From the NCBI GenBank assembly GCA_031254715.1, contig JAIRTY010000317.1, forward strand, positions 1-12,563: a DNA stretch of 12,563 nucleotides, given 5' to 3'. Within the stretch, counting starts at the first letter, position 1. Every line of letters starts with the position of its first letter. The stretch is from Nocardiopsaceae bacterium (GTDB lineage: Bacteria > Actinomycetota > Actinomycetes > Streptosporangiales > Streptosporangiaceae). The notes under the pieces were generated by a model. That model was not told the DNA's origin and did not search any database. It was given only the letters and a program-made list of their open reading frames with translations. The translations under genes were made by a program, and so were the position numbers. Below, in pieces: positions 1-7,213 of the stretch.

Positions 1-548
1 CCCATTTCGATGGTTGCGGCCCGGGCAAGCCGCTGGGTCCATCGGTTCCCGGTGGTGCGGAGCAGTACGGTGTTGCCCTTCTCATCCGCGACCACCATGG
101 GGGTCGCCGAGATACCGAACATGCCGGGCACCAGCATCTGCAGTTCCGGAAAGGCCCGGCCCATGCCGTCCGCATCGATCAGCGGCAGGTTGGTCCGTGC
201 AGCCGCGACGAACGGGATCGTCGAGTTGATACCCCCTGCCTCGCCGCAGACGACGTGGGTCACCTTCTGCCCGAGGTGGTCCTGCAGGGCCAGCAGAGCG
301 TTCACCACTTCCTCGCCTTGGGGGAGTTTCTCCACCATGACGGTTGGCGCGCCCATCATCGCCGACTGGACCACCACGGCTTCATCCGGTACCTCTGCCG
401 CATCCACCAGCCGCACCGGTCCGTGGTCGCGGATGGCCTGGCGGGCCAGCAGCTTGCCGATATAGGGATTTCCCCCGCCACCCGTGCCGAGCACCGCCGC
501 GCCCCTGGCCAGGTCCTCAAGGTCTTCCTCACCGATCAGTCGCGCCAT
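1..548 (-). CDS. DUF917 family protein (S-methyl-thiohydantoin desulfurase-type N-terminal domain), 3' end off the window
   Basis: I translated this gene by hand from the minus strand; 182 codons are present and the stop lies beyond the left edge. The N-terminus carries the glycine-rich signature LGTGGGGNP at residues 20-28, followed later by CGEAGG and a stretch reading DADGMGRAFPELQM, all typical of the DUF917 family (Pfam now names its N-terminal domain after S-methyl-thiohydantoin desulfurase). Members are usually about 350-370 aa, so roughly half is visible. The ATG lies inside the 3' end of the upstream hydantoinase-like gene and overlaps it by 20 nt in another frame. An in-frame GTG two codons upstream is an alternative start. 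The family commonly sits beside hydantoinase/oxoprolinase genes, as here. It probably acts in the cytoplasm on a hydantoin-like or thiohydantoin-like ring; the substrate is inference. Confidence 0.85.
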   Translation of the reverse strand, partial: MARLIGEEDLEDLARGAAVLGTGGGGNPYIGKLLARQAIRDHGPVRLVDAAEVPDEAVVVQSAMMGAPTVMVEKLPQGEEVVNALLALQDHLGQKVTHVVCGEAGGINSTIPFVAAARTNLPLIDADGMGRAFPELQMLVPGMFGISATPMVVADEKGNTVLLRTTGNRWTQRLARAATIEM

Positions 549-2100
549 CGTCACCACTCAGCGGCAGGTCTCCGACAGCCTTGACCCTGATCCGGACCGC
601 GTTGCTCGGCAGGTATGCCAGCGGTACTTCCTCGACATCGACGATCTGGACGCTGGACGCGACCGCCCCGGCCGCGACCGCCTTGCCAGTGGCTTCCTGG
701 CAGGCCGCTTCCAGCGCGTCCTCCCGCGTCCGGCCTGTCAGGGAGACCACCTTGTCGACTTCTCCGCCGACCTGGGCGATCGCGGCCCCGATCGCGTTGG
801 CGACGGCGAAGTGATCGGGCTTGAGGATCTCTGAGGCGCCCTCGAGCCGGTCCTCGAGAAGAATGCTGCCGCCACCCACGATGACGACCGGCAGTGGTCC
901 CGGGCTTGTCTTGACCCGGTCGACGAGTTCGGCGAGCCGGTCCTGGATGACCTGCACCCCGCGGCGCACAAGGTCGTGGTCGAGGCGGGCGGCCCGGCCG
1001 GGGTCTCCCACCTCGCACAGGCCGGCCGCGACCGCCAGGTCAGTCGCGGTGACCGTCTCGCCGCCGAATACCAGTGCCTGCTGCTGGATGGCATAGCCCA
1101 CGCTGCGCGGGCCAACCGTCACGCGCCCGGCGTCCGCGGCGACGATGCTCCCGCCGCCGAGCCCAACGGGCAGCACGTCGGGCATCCTGAAGTTGGTGCG
1201 CACGCCGGCGATGTCCACGGCGACCGCCGCCTCCCGCGGGAAGCCGTGCACCAGGACGCCCACGTCGCTCGTGGTACCGCCGAGGTCGATGACGACGCAG
1301 TCCGTGCGGCCGGAGAGGAACGCCGCCCCGCGCATCGAGTTCGTCGGGCCAGACGCGAACGTGGCCACCGGGTACTGGCGGCAGTGGTCGACGCTCATCA
1401 GCGTGCCGTCGTTCTGGCTGATGTAGACCGGCGCCTCGATGCCCGCCTCGCGCACCGCGCGCTGGAGCGCTGAGGTAATGGTCCTGGCCAGCTCATACAG
1501 GCACGCGTTGAGAATGGTGGCGTTCTCCCGCTCGAGCAGCCCGACCCGCCCTATTTCGTGCGACAGGCTGACGGACACATCCGGGATCACGTCCCGGAGC
1601 ACCTCGGCCGCCTGCACCTCCATGTCGGCGTTCACCGGGGAGAAGACAGCCGAGACCGCGACCGTCCTGATGCCCTTCGCGGCTATGTCGGCCGCCGCAT
1701 CGCGCACTTCCTTCTCGTCGAAATCAGAGATGAGGCGCCCGTCGAACTCATAGCCGCCATGGCAGAGGTAGCTGTACTCGCCGAGCGCGCCCCGCAGCCG
1801 GTCCGGCCAGTCGGTCATAGGCGGCAGCGCCGAGGTAGCGGGCAGCCCGAGCCGCAGCGTGGCGGTGGGGGCCAGGCGCTGTGCCTCCACCACAGCGTTG
1901 GTGAAGTGCGTGGTGCCGATCATCACCGTGCTGACCTGCTCCGGCGGGAAGGGCTGCGTCCGCTGAAGTCCAGCCAGCGCAGCGACGATGCCGTCCGTGA
2001 CCTCCGGCGTGGTAAGCGTCTTGAACTCCGCCAGGACCTGCCGCCCGTCCATGAGGACGGCGTCGGTGTTCGTCCCCCCGACGTCGATACCGATCCGCAT
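529..2100 (-). CDS. Hydantoinase/oxoprolinase family protein (HyuA-type, short form)
   Basis: A 523-residue protein of the hydantoinase A / 5-oxoprolinase / acetone carboxylase beta family, with an ATP-dependent ASKHA-type fold. The N-terminus shows the phosphate-binding loop IGIDVGGTNTDAV (residues 3-15), then GTTHFTNAVVE (62-72). The second domain shows ATFASGPTNS (247-256), the second phosphate loop IDLGGTTSDVG (271-281), and later VGLGGGS and VIVGGGSIL. Members with known function open or carboxylate ring amides such as hydantoins and 5-oxoproline using ATP. This shorter form lacks the long C-terminal region of N-methylhydantoinase A, and its substrate is not predictable. The frame stays open 60 codons upstream, but the ATG at 2100 is chosen because the family motif begins there and because it overlaps the permease stop as TGATG, implying translational coupling. 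Its own stop overlaps the DUF917 start by 20 nt. Confidence 0.9.
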   Translation of the reverse strand: MRIGIDVGGTNTDAVLMDGRQVLAEFKTLTTPEVTDGIVAALAGLQRTQPFPPEQVSTVMIGTTHFTNAVVEAQRLAPTATLRLGLPATSALPPMTDWPDRLRGALGEYSYLCHGGYEFDGRLISDFDEKEVRDAAADIAAKGIRTVAVSAVFSPVNADMEVQAAEVLRDVIPDVSVSLSHEIGRVGLLERENATILNACLYELARTITSALQRAVREAGIEAPVYISQNDGTLMSVDHCRQYPVATFASGPTNSMRGAAFLSGRTDCVVIDLGGTTSDVGVLVHGFPREAAVAVDIAGVRTNFRMPDVLPVGLGGGSIVAADAGRVTVGPRSVGYAIQQQALVFGGETVTATDLAVAAGLCEVGDPGRAARLDHDLVRRGVQVIQDRLAELVDRVKTSPGPLPVVIVGGGSILLEDRLEGASEILKPDHFAVANAIGAAIAQVGGEVDKVVSLTGRTREDALEAACQEATGKAVAAGAVASSVQIVDVEEVPLAYLPSNAVRIRVKAVGDLPLSGDDGATDR

Positions 2101-3452
2101 CAGGCGTCCGCGACTATGGCAGCCGGAGTCTTCACGGGCATCAGCCTGGCCAGCCCGTAGTAGAGGATCGCCGCGACGACGAGCGAGTTGACGCTCGCGA
2201 TACCCCAATTCACGTAGTAGCCGACGACAGCGGCAGCGATCCAGGCCACCCATCCCGCGGCATTCCAGTTCGGGCACCACGCAGGCAGCCCGGAGGAACT
2301 GCGGGAAGACTCCAGCGCCGCGCGATGTGTCTTGAGGATGAAGTAATCAACGACGACGATCGCGGCGACCGGCGGGAAGGCCACGCCGAGGATGGTCAGG
2401 AAGCCGATGAAGTGCGCCAGGATACCGAGCGCGGACAGCAACGTCCCGATGACGCCCACGACCAGCGTAAGCAGTGCCCGGTGGATCCGTTTGCCGAAAG
2501 CGGTGTCGAGGAAGTTGGCCAGTCCCAGGGAACCGCTATAGAGGTTCCAGTCGTTGATCTTCGTTGTGGCCGCGATGAGAACCAAGACGCCGATGGCGCC
2601 GGACGTGGTGGTCACGATGCCGATCACGTTCTCGGTCTTGGCGAAGTGCGCCAGCAGCACGCCGATCAGGCCGATCGTGTACTCGCCCAGCGTGATGCCG
2701 AGGATCGTGTTGACCACCACGTCGCGGGCGTTGCGGTTGAAGCGGCACATGTCCGGGTTGATCACGGCCCCGACGATGAACCCGCCGGCGACCAGCGTGG
2801 CGCCGGCCCCGATGCCCAGCGCCGGCCCTGGATGCGGCGAGGCCACCAGGCTGCCCAGGGACTCCTTGCCCAGGGCCTTGCCGATCGAGTAGAAACACAG
2901 CAGGACGAAGGCGGGCACGGCGATGTAAGCCGTCCAGGTCATGGACAAGAAGCCCCAGATGACAATCCCGGTCACCGCCAGGCCGGTGAGCACCTCCCAG
3001 GACCACAGCGGCAGCGCATGCGGCAACAGCGACTCGAGGCCCTGGGCGAATACCGCGTTCTGTACGCCGAACCAGCCCATCAGGCTGATCGTGATGATGA
3101 GCCCGAGCATGCTTGAGCCGTACCGGCCGAAGCCGGTCCACCGCGTCAGCATGGAGGTGCTTAAGCCTTCCCGCTGGCCCGCGATGCCGGTGAAGATGGC
3201 GACCACCTCAAGGATGACCGCCCCCAGCGTGAGCGCGAGGAACGCCTGCCAGAAGTCCATCCCGAAGCCGAGCGTGGCGCCGAGCAGGAACTGCGAGAGC
3301 GCAGACATCTGGCCGTATCGCTGGAGGAAGACCACGAACCAATGCTTGCGTTCGCTCACGGGCAGGCGGCTTACCGCGTGGTCGTCGCGGCCGATACCGA
3401 GGTCGGCCACTGTGCGCTCATCTGGTGCCGTGATAGTGAGATCTGGCTTCAT
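2100..3452 (-). CDS. NCS1-family permease (cytosine/purine/hydantoin transporter, CodB-like)
   Basis: A 450-residue polytopic membrane protein with about twelve hydrophobic segments. Family marks include SALSQFLLGATLGFGMDFWQ (residues 50-69), then AGQREGLSTS and LTRWTGFGRYGSS (91-114), and INPDMCRFNRNARD in the central loop, which correspond to conserved blocks of nucleobase:cation symporter-1 proteins. The length fits the CodB-like subgroup. The frame extends 70 codons further upstream, but the ATG at 3452 is preferred because a GGGAGGT ribosome-binding site lies 8 nt before it and the upstream extension has no membrane-protein character. It is the first gene of a minus-strand operon with the hydantoinase-like and DUF917 genes and is divergent from a PucR regulator. 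It likely imports the heterocycle that those two enzymes process. Cytosine, allantoin, hydantoin or a purine are all possible cargoes. Confidence 0.9.
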   Translation of the reverse strand: MKPDLTITAPDERTVADLGIGRDDHAVSRLPVSERKHWFVVFLQRYGQMSALSQFLLGATLGFGMDFWQAFLALTLGAVILEVVAIFTGIAGQREGLSTSMLTRWTGFGRYGSSMLGLIITISLMGWFGVQNAVFAQGLESLLPHALPLWSWEVLTGLAVTGIVIWGFLSMTWTAYIAVPAFVLLCFYSIGKALGKESLGSLVASPHPGPALGIGAGATLVAGGFIVGAVINPDMCRFNRNARDVVVNTILGITLGEYTIGLIGVLLAHFAKTENVIGIVTTTSGAIGVLVLIAATTKINDWNLYSGSLGLANFLDTAFGKRIHRALLTLVVGVIGTLLSALGILAHFIGFLTILGVAFPPVAAIVVVDYFILKTHRAALESSRSSSGLPAWCPNWNAAGWVAWIAAAVVGYYVNWGIASVNSLVVAAILYYGLARLMPVKTPAAIVADA

Positions 3453-3460
3453 GGGATGTG

Positions 3461-3467
3461 ACCTCCC
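3461..3467 (-). promoter_or_regulatory. Ribosome-binding site of the permease gene
   Basis: On the minus strand this reads GGGAGGT, a near-complete Shine-Dalgarno sequence, 8 nt before the ATG at 3452. It decides the start against the 70-codon longer reading. Confidence 0.75.
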
Positions 3468-3564
3468 AGGGCTGCGTCTGCTCACCCTTGAGCTGGTAGA
3501 TGGCGACGCTATCCCGCGGCCAGGATGAAGTCTTCGGCTGTCCGTACAAACCGTTCCGGTAATT

Positions 3565-3579
3565 TGTGCATAATGCACA
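3565..3579. promoter_or_regulatory. Perfect 15-bp dyad in the divergent spacer, candidate operator
   Basis: TGTGCAT-A-ATGCACA is a perfect 7-1-7 inverted repeat. It lies 113 bp from the permease start and 56 bp from the PucR-type regulator start, inside an AT-rich patch of an otherwise GC-rich region. Its centre contains CATAAT / CATTAT, which could serve as a -10 element on either strand, so a bound protein would block or adjust both promoters. The most likely ligand is the adjacent PucR-family regulator. That assignment is inference, because no general consensus for this family is established. Confidence 0.6.
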
Positions 3580-3582
3580 CCT

Positions 3583-3600
3583 GTGGCTCCAATCAGCCAC
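3583..3600. promoter_or_regulatory. Second dyad in the divergent spacer (6-6-6 inverted repeat)
   Basis: GTGGCT, six bases, then AGCCAC form an inverted repeat 3 bp after the perfect 15-bp dyad. The two centres are about 19-20 bp apart, close to two helical turns, which would suit cooperative binding on one face of the DNA. It could instead be a small hairpin in the 5' leader of the plus-strand regulator mRNA, whose ATG is 35 bp further on. The sequence differs from the first dyad, so it is not a second copy of the same site. Confidence 0.35.
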
Positions 3601-3634
3601 CGGGGGGGCTGTGCAACTGATGTGAGAGAGATCC

Positions 3635-5113
3635 ATGATCGTTTCCGATCTGCTCCAGACACCCGGGTTGTCCCTTGAGCGCATCGTCGGCGGCCCCGAC
3701 CGCTCCAGCGTCGAATCGGTGTTCCTGGCCGAGCGTCTTTTCGATCTCATGGATGCACCCGGCCGGTCCGTCGTCGTGCTCAGTGCAGATGCCTGCGCAG
3801 GTGCCGAGCAGTACCACTTTGATATGGCATTGCGGATGGCGGCAAGCCGTGACGTGGCCGCGATCATCCTGACCCGCGCTCCTGTCGGCGGGACCACCTC
3901 GACGTCCCTCCACACCGCCCGCCGCGTCGGGGTCACGCTGCTCCGGCAGACGGAACCGATCAACCTTGCGGGTCTCATCGTGGCGCTTGAAGCCAGGATC
4001 CGCGGCTCCGCGGAACTAGGCTTGCGCCGGGCTGTTCAGGCGTTCGAGGCGATGAGCAGGGCACCGGGAGAAGTGGGCGCCCTGGTGTCACGGGTAGGTG
4101 CCGCAGCGGCTGCCGACATCGTTCTGACCGACCAGCCCGATGCCGAGCTCTCCTTCCCCGTAGAGCTTGAGGCGGAGCGGAACGCGTGGATCGTCGTGCG
4201 GGGTGCCACCGCTCAGGCACGTCCCGAACTCGCCTTGGTCGGTAAGGCGCTAGCCGACCGGGTCGCCGTTGTTACGGCCGCTGCCCGGAGAGCCGAGGAA
4301 CTGCCGATCCGGTCTCGCGCCGAGTTGCTCTCGGAGATGCTGGACAGCACCTCTAGTGTGCCTTCGGCGCTGCTGCGGCGGGCACGGGCGATGGGCCTTC
4401 CGATCGACGGCTGGCATCTCGTCACCAGGATCGAGCACGCCAATTCCGAAGAATTGTGGGAAGACGAAGTCAGAGCATACGAGGGGCAGGAACATATTAC
4501 CCGCCTGCTGCTGGACGCCGTCCGCAGCGGTGGCGGAATATGGCACACCGCGCGGGCTTCTGATGCGGTCATTCTCATTCGCATGTTTCGCAAAGATCCG
4601 GGGCCGCATGCCGTGCCCGGAGCAATGAAGGCGGCCGACAGGGCGCTGCACGTGACGTCACAGCAATTTGCCCGGGCGGTGCTGTACTGCGGAGTGGGAA
4701 CCGTCCACCTCGGCGCGACAGGACTGATCAACTCGGCAGCTGAGGCCCGAGCCGCCGTGGCCGCATCGCGGGCACGTAACCGGCCCAACGCCGCAACTGC
4801 CTTTGACAGTCTCGGCCTGCGGCGCACGCTAATCGAATGGTACGGGTCGCAGAACGCGCGGGAAGCAGTCGAGAAGGTGCTCGAGCCGCTTGACCGCCTA
4901 GGAGGCAAGAAGGCGGAAGAGGCCATTAAGACCTTGCATGCCTTCCTCGACGTGCGCGGGTCCCTCTCACGCGCCGCCGAGGTGCTTCACTTGCACCGGA
5001 ACGCGGTTGCTTACCGAATCGACCGGATCTTCTCGCAACTCGAGGTCGACCGCGAAAACCCCGACGACTGGCTGCTGCTCGAGCTTGCGTGCCGCGCTCG
5101 CCGTCTCGGCTAA
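3635..5113 (+). CDS. PucR-family transcriptional regulator
   Basis: A 492-residue regulator. The first ~115 residues (from MIVSDLLQTPGLSLERIVGG) resemble the PucR N-terminal ligand-sensing domain. The middle is a variable region with a GGDEF-like/CdaR-type linker character. The C-terminus (about 433-492) is a PucR helix-turn-helix: TLHAFLDVRG, then LSRAAEVLHLHRNAVAYRID, then the closing DDWLLLELACRAR. PucR proteins usually activate purine or related nitrogen-heterocycle catabolism genes in response to a pathway metabolite. Divergence from the permease/hydantoinase/DUF917 operon fits that role. The ATG at 3635 has a purine-rich GAGAGAG just upstream and begins directly at the domain. Codon use is odd for the window: around 4440-4505 it uses AGA, TTG, several GAA, CAT and ATT, and the 60 bases from 4441 are only 28/60 G+C. 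Confidence 0.9.
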   Translation: MIVSDLLQTPGLSLERIVGGPDRSSVESVFLAERLFDLMDAPGRSVVVLSADACAGAEQYHFDMALRMAASRDVAAIILTRAPVGGTTSTSLHTARRVGVTLLRQTEPINLAGLIVALEARIRGSAELGLRRAVQAFEAMSRAPGEVGALVSRVGAAAAADIVLTDQPDAELSFPVELEAERNAWIVVRGATAQARPELALVGKALADRVAVVTAAARRAEELPIRSRAELLSEMLDSTSSVPSALLRRARAMGLPIDGWHLVTRIEHANSEELWEDEVRAYEGQEHITRLLLDAVRSGGGIWHTARASDAVILIRMFRKDPGPHAVPGAMKAADRALHVTSQQFARAVLYCGVGTVHLGATGLINSAAEARAAVAASRARNRPNAATAFDSLGLRRTLIEWYGSQNAREAVEKVLEPLDRLGGKKAEEAIKTLHAFLDVRGSLSRAAEVLHLHRNAVAYRIDRIFSQLEVDRENPDDWLLLELACRARRLG

Positions 5114-5134
5114 TACGGCGAAGGCTGTGACCTG

Positions 5135-5207
<73 letters not shown>

Positions 5208-5244
5208 GCAGCCGCTACTGCCGATCTCATCGCGGCGCCAGGCC

Positions 5245-5250
5245 AGTGTA
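5245..5250 (-). promoter_or_regulatory. Possible -10 box of the tRNA-Ala promoter
   Basis: The minus strand reads TACACT, a full match to the actinobacterial TANNNT -10 pattern, 37 bp before the tRNA 5' end, which would leave a leader of about 30 nt. No convincing -35 hexamer is visible at the usual spacing. The tRNA may alternatively be cotranscribed with the phosphatase gene just upstream. Confidence 0.35.
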
Positions 5251-5265
5251 CAAGAACCGGCGGCA

Positions 5266-5940
5266 TCACCGGTCATCGCTCAGCACCGGTTCCGGCAGGG
5301 TGCCCGCGTTGTGCTCGATCAGCCGCCACCGGTTGCGCCGGCGGCCCACCACCGACCAGGCGCAGTTGGCCAGCGGGCCGATCGCTCCCCACAGGTCTTC
5401 CGGCAGGCCGAGCAGCCGGGCGGCGCCGAGCCGGATCGCCGCGCCGTGGCTGACCACGACGGCGAGCGAGCCAGGTGACAGGCCTTCGGCGATCCGTTCC
5501 AGCGCCGCGCCGGCCCGGTCGGCCAGCACGGGCGACGATTCGCCGCCCGGCGGCAGCCACTGGGCGTGCTCGGCCGGGTAGCGCTCGCGGATCTCGGTGT
5601 CGGTCAGGCCCTCCCAGGCGCCGCCGTGCCGTTCCCGCAGTTCCTTGTCGGCGGTCACGGTCAGCCCGGTCAGCCGGGCCAGCGGCGCGGCGGTGGCCAT
5701 GGCCCGGCCCAGGTCGGATGCGACGATCAGGTCCGGCTGCAGCGCTGCCAGCAGCCTGGCTGCCCGCTGCGCCTGGGCCAGCCCGGTGTCGTCGAGCGGG
5801 ATGTCGGTCTGCCCCTGGAACCGGCTCTCCGCGTTCCACCGGGTCTGGCCGTGCCGCCACAGCACCAGCCGGACCGACTGCCCCGCATACTGGTCGGCCC
5901 AACTCGACGCCAGGCCGGGTTCCCCGGCAGAGCTGCCCAA
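5266..5940 (-). CDS. Histidine phosphatase family protein (phosphoglycerate mutase-like; GpgP position)
   Basis: A branch-1 histidine phosphatase of about 224 residues. The signature LVLWRHGQTRWN carries the phospho-accepting histidine (residue 30 from the chosen start). It is followed by SRFQGQTDIPLDDTG, by LRERHGGAWEGLT with the acid/base glutamate region, by PPGGESS, and by the second histidine in VVSHGAAIRLG. In Mycobacterium tuberculosis the gene after rsfS in this order is gpgP (glucosyl-3-phosphoglycerate phosphatase), so that activity is possible, but substrate specificity cannot be read from the motifs. The start is uncertain. TTG at 5940, just after the rsfS stop, gives a family-typical length, whereas GTG at 6033 would add 31 residues and overlap rsfS by 91 nt. 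It is cotranscribed with rsfS and probably nadD. Confidence 0.85.
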   Translation of the reverse strand: MGSSAGEPGLASSWADQYAGQSVRLVLWRHGQTRWNAESRFQGQTDIPLDDTGLAQAQRAARLLAALQPDLIVASDLGRAMATAAPLARLTGLTVTADKELRERHGGAWEGLTDTEIRERYPAEHAQWLPPGGESSPVLADRAGAALERIAEGLSPGSLAVVVSHGAAIRLGAARLLGLPEDLWGAIGPLANCAWSVVGRRRNRWRLIEHNAGTLPEPVLSDDR

Positions 5941-5942
5941 GG

Positions 5943-6353
5943 TCAGCTCGACCCGCGGCCGCCGGCCCCGCCGGGCGTCGCGGGTGAAGCTGCCACCGGC
6001 TCGGGCAGTGGCAGCAGCGGGCAGTCCTTCCACAGCCGTTCGAGAGCGTAGTAAGCCCGCTCTTCCGCATGCTGGATGTGGATGACGACGTCCAGGTAAT
6101 CGAGCAGGACCCAGCGTCCTTCCCGCTCCCCCTCCCGGCGCACCGGCTTGGCGCCCGCCTGCCGGAGCTTGTCCTCGATCTCGTCCACGATCGAGCGGAC
6201 CTGACGGTCGTTGGCGGCTGAGCAGAGCAGGAACACGTCGGTGATGACGAGCTGCTCACTCACGTCATAGGCGATGATGTCGGTGGCGAGCTTGTCCGCC
6301 GCTGCCTCGGCGGCGATCTCGGCAAGCTCTGTAGCCCTGGCGCTCGCGGTCAC
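5943..6353 (-). CDS. rsfS: Ribosomal silencing factor RsfS
   Basis: A 136-residue protein of the RsfS/Iojap family, which binds ribosomal protein uL14 on the large subunit and blocks subunit joining when nutrients are short. Family marks are the N-terminal helix AEIAAEAAADKLATDIIAYD, then VITDVFLLCSAANDRQVRSI, VRREGEREGRWVLLDYLDVV, IHI and the aromatic block RAYYALERLWKD. The length is normal, with a short Pro/Gly/Ser-rich tail. The GTG at 6353 is chosen because it starts at the first conserved helix. It overlaps the TGA of a small upstream reading frame as GTGA, and the nearest strong Shine-Dalgarno (GGAGGAG) is about 14 nt away, which is unusually far. It lies between nadD and the histidine phosphatase, as in other actinobacteria. 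Confidence 0.93.
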   Translation of the reverse strand: MTASARATELAEIAAEAAADKLATDIIAYDVSEQLVITDVFLLCSAANDRQVRSIVDEIEDKLRQAGAKPVRREGEREGRWVLLDYLDVVIHIQHAEERAYYALERLWKDCPLLPLPEPVAASPATPGGAGGRGSS

Positions 6354-6488
6354 GTGGGCAGCTCGTTCTCCTCCGTATCGGCGATCCTGACCTGGGGCGT
6401 GCCCGATGGGCGATGCCCCGGCCGCCCGGCGCTGCGGCCGGTACGGCAACCTCCAGGATATCCCGGGAGCCGCCCGCTGGCCCCCGCC

Positions 6489-6549
6489 CTCACCCCGCGT
6501 CCCCGAGCTCTCACCCTGCGTCCCGAACCCTCACCCGGCGTCCCCCTGG
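6489..6549 (-). repeat. Three tandem copies of the nadD 3' end including its stop codon
   Basis: Read on the minus strand, the core GGGACGC-N-GGGTGAG occurs three times, spaced 20 and 21 bp: 6549-6530 (the last codons and TGA of nadD), 6529-6510 and 6509-6489. The variable base is C, A and G in turn. Only the first copy is in coding sequence. The others lie in the 177-bp gap before rsfS. The rest of that gap (6354-6488) holds no recognisable gene, hairpin or promoter beyond a weak small reading frame. Confidence 0.75.
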
Positions 6550-7142
6550 TAGAGCCCGCGCTTCGCGATGTACTGGACCACGCCATCCGGTACCAGATAC
6601 CAGATCGGCTCCCCGCCGGCCACCCGCTGGCGGCACTCGGTGGAGGAGATCGCCAGCGCCGGGACCTCGACCAGGCTGATCCGGTCCATTGGCAGTCCCT
6701 GCGGGGACAGCCGGTGCCCGGGGCGGGTGCAGCCGATGAACCGCGCCAGCTTGAACAGCTCGTCGGCGTCCTGCCACGACATCATCCGCGACAGCGCGTC
6801 GGCCCCGGTGATGAAGGAGAACTCCACGTCGTCACCCCGCTCGGCGCGCAGTTCCCGCAGGGTGTCAATGGTGTAGGTGGGGCCGGGCCGGTCGATGTCG
6901 GCCCGGCTGACCGAGAACCGCGGGTTCGAGGCGGTTGCGATGACCGTCATCAGGTAGCGGTCCTCGGCGGCGGAAACCTTGCGGCCCTCCTTCTGCCACG
7001 GCTGCCCGGTCGGGACGAACACCACCTCATCCAGCGAGAAGTAGTGCCTCACCTCGCTGGCCGCCACCAGGTGGCCATGGTGGATCGGGTCGAAGGTCCC
7101 GCCCATGACCCCGATCCGGCTGCCCCGCCCATCGGCTCCCAT
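6531..7142 (-). CDS. nadD: Nicotinate-nucleotide adenylyltransferase
   Basis: A 203-residue NadD: it joins nicotinate mononucleotide and ATP to form deamido-NAD in cytoplasmic NAD biosynthesis. The nucleotidyltransferase signature GGTFDPIHHGHL is at residues 14-25 with the HxGH histidines. TGADAL lies at 112-117, and the C-terminal ISSTECR (165-171) matches the usual ISSTxxR motif. Length is normal. The ATG at 7142 precedes the Rossmann strand by about ten residues. Only a weak CAGG stands as ribosome-binding site, next to an AT-rich TTAAAT. It heads the minus-strand set nadD, rsfS, phosphatase, tRNA-Ala, an order known from other actinobacteria. Its last codons and stop are repeated in tandem downstream. 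Confidence 0.95.
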   Translation of the reverse strand: MGADGRGSRIGVMGGTFDPIHHGHLVAASEVRHYFSLDEVVFVPTGQPWQKEGRKVSAAEDRYLMTVIATASNPRFSVSRADIDRPGPTYTIDTLRELRAERGDDVEFSFITGADALSRMMSWQDADELFKLARFIGCTRPGHRLSPQGLPMDRISLVEVPALAISSTECRQRVAGGEPIWYLVPDGVVQYIAKRGLYQGDAG

Positions 7143-7164
7143 GGGCCTGATTTAACCAGCAACT

Positions 7165-7181
7165 CCCGGCCGGCTGCCGGG
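7165..7181 (-). terminator. Small GC hairpin between the PaaK-like gene and nadD
   Basis: On the minus strand CCCGGC, a 5-nt loop, then GCCGGG form a 6-bp perfect stem 32 bp after the stop of the ligase gene and 22 bp before the nadD ATG. The following bases (AGTTGCTGGTT) are only moderately T-rich. This may be a weak terminator separating the two units. Confidence 0.3.
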
Positions 7182-7213
7182 CCAGCCCCGCAGGTCACCC
7201 GCGCCCGGCCCGG

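Noticed and set aside
2325..3116. Plus-strand open frame of 263 codons opposite the permease gene
   Set aside because: Highly charged low-complexity composition (Asp/Gln/Gly/Arg) typical of the antisense of a membrane protein; no motif and no ribosome-binding site of note.
3418..3978. Minus-strand frame running through the divergent spacer into the PucR-type gene
   Set aside because: It crosses the operator region and overlaps the start of two well supported genes; its product has no recognisable features.
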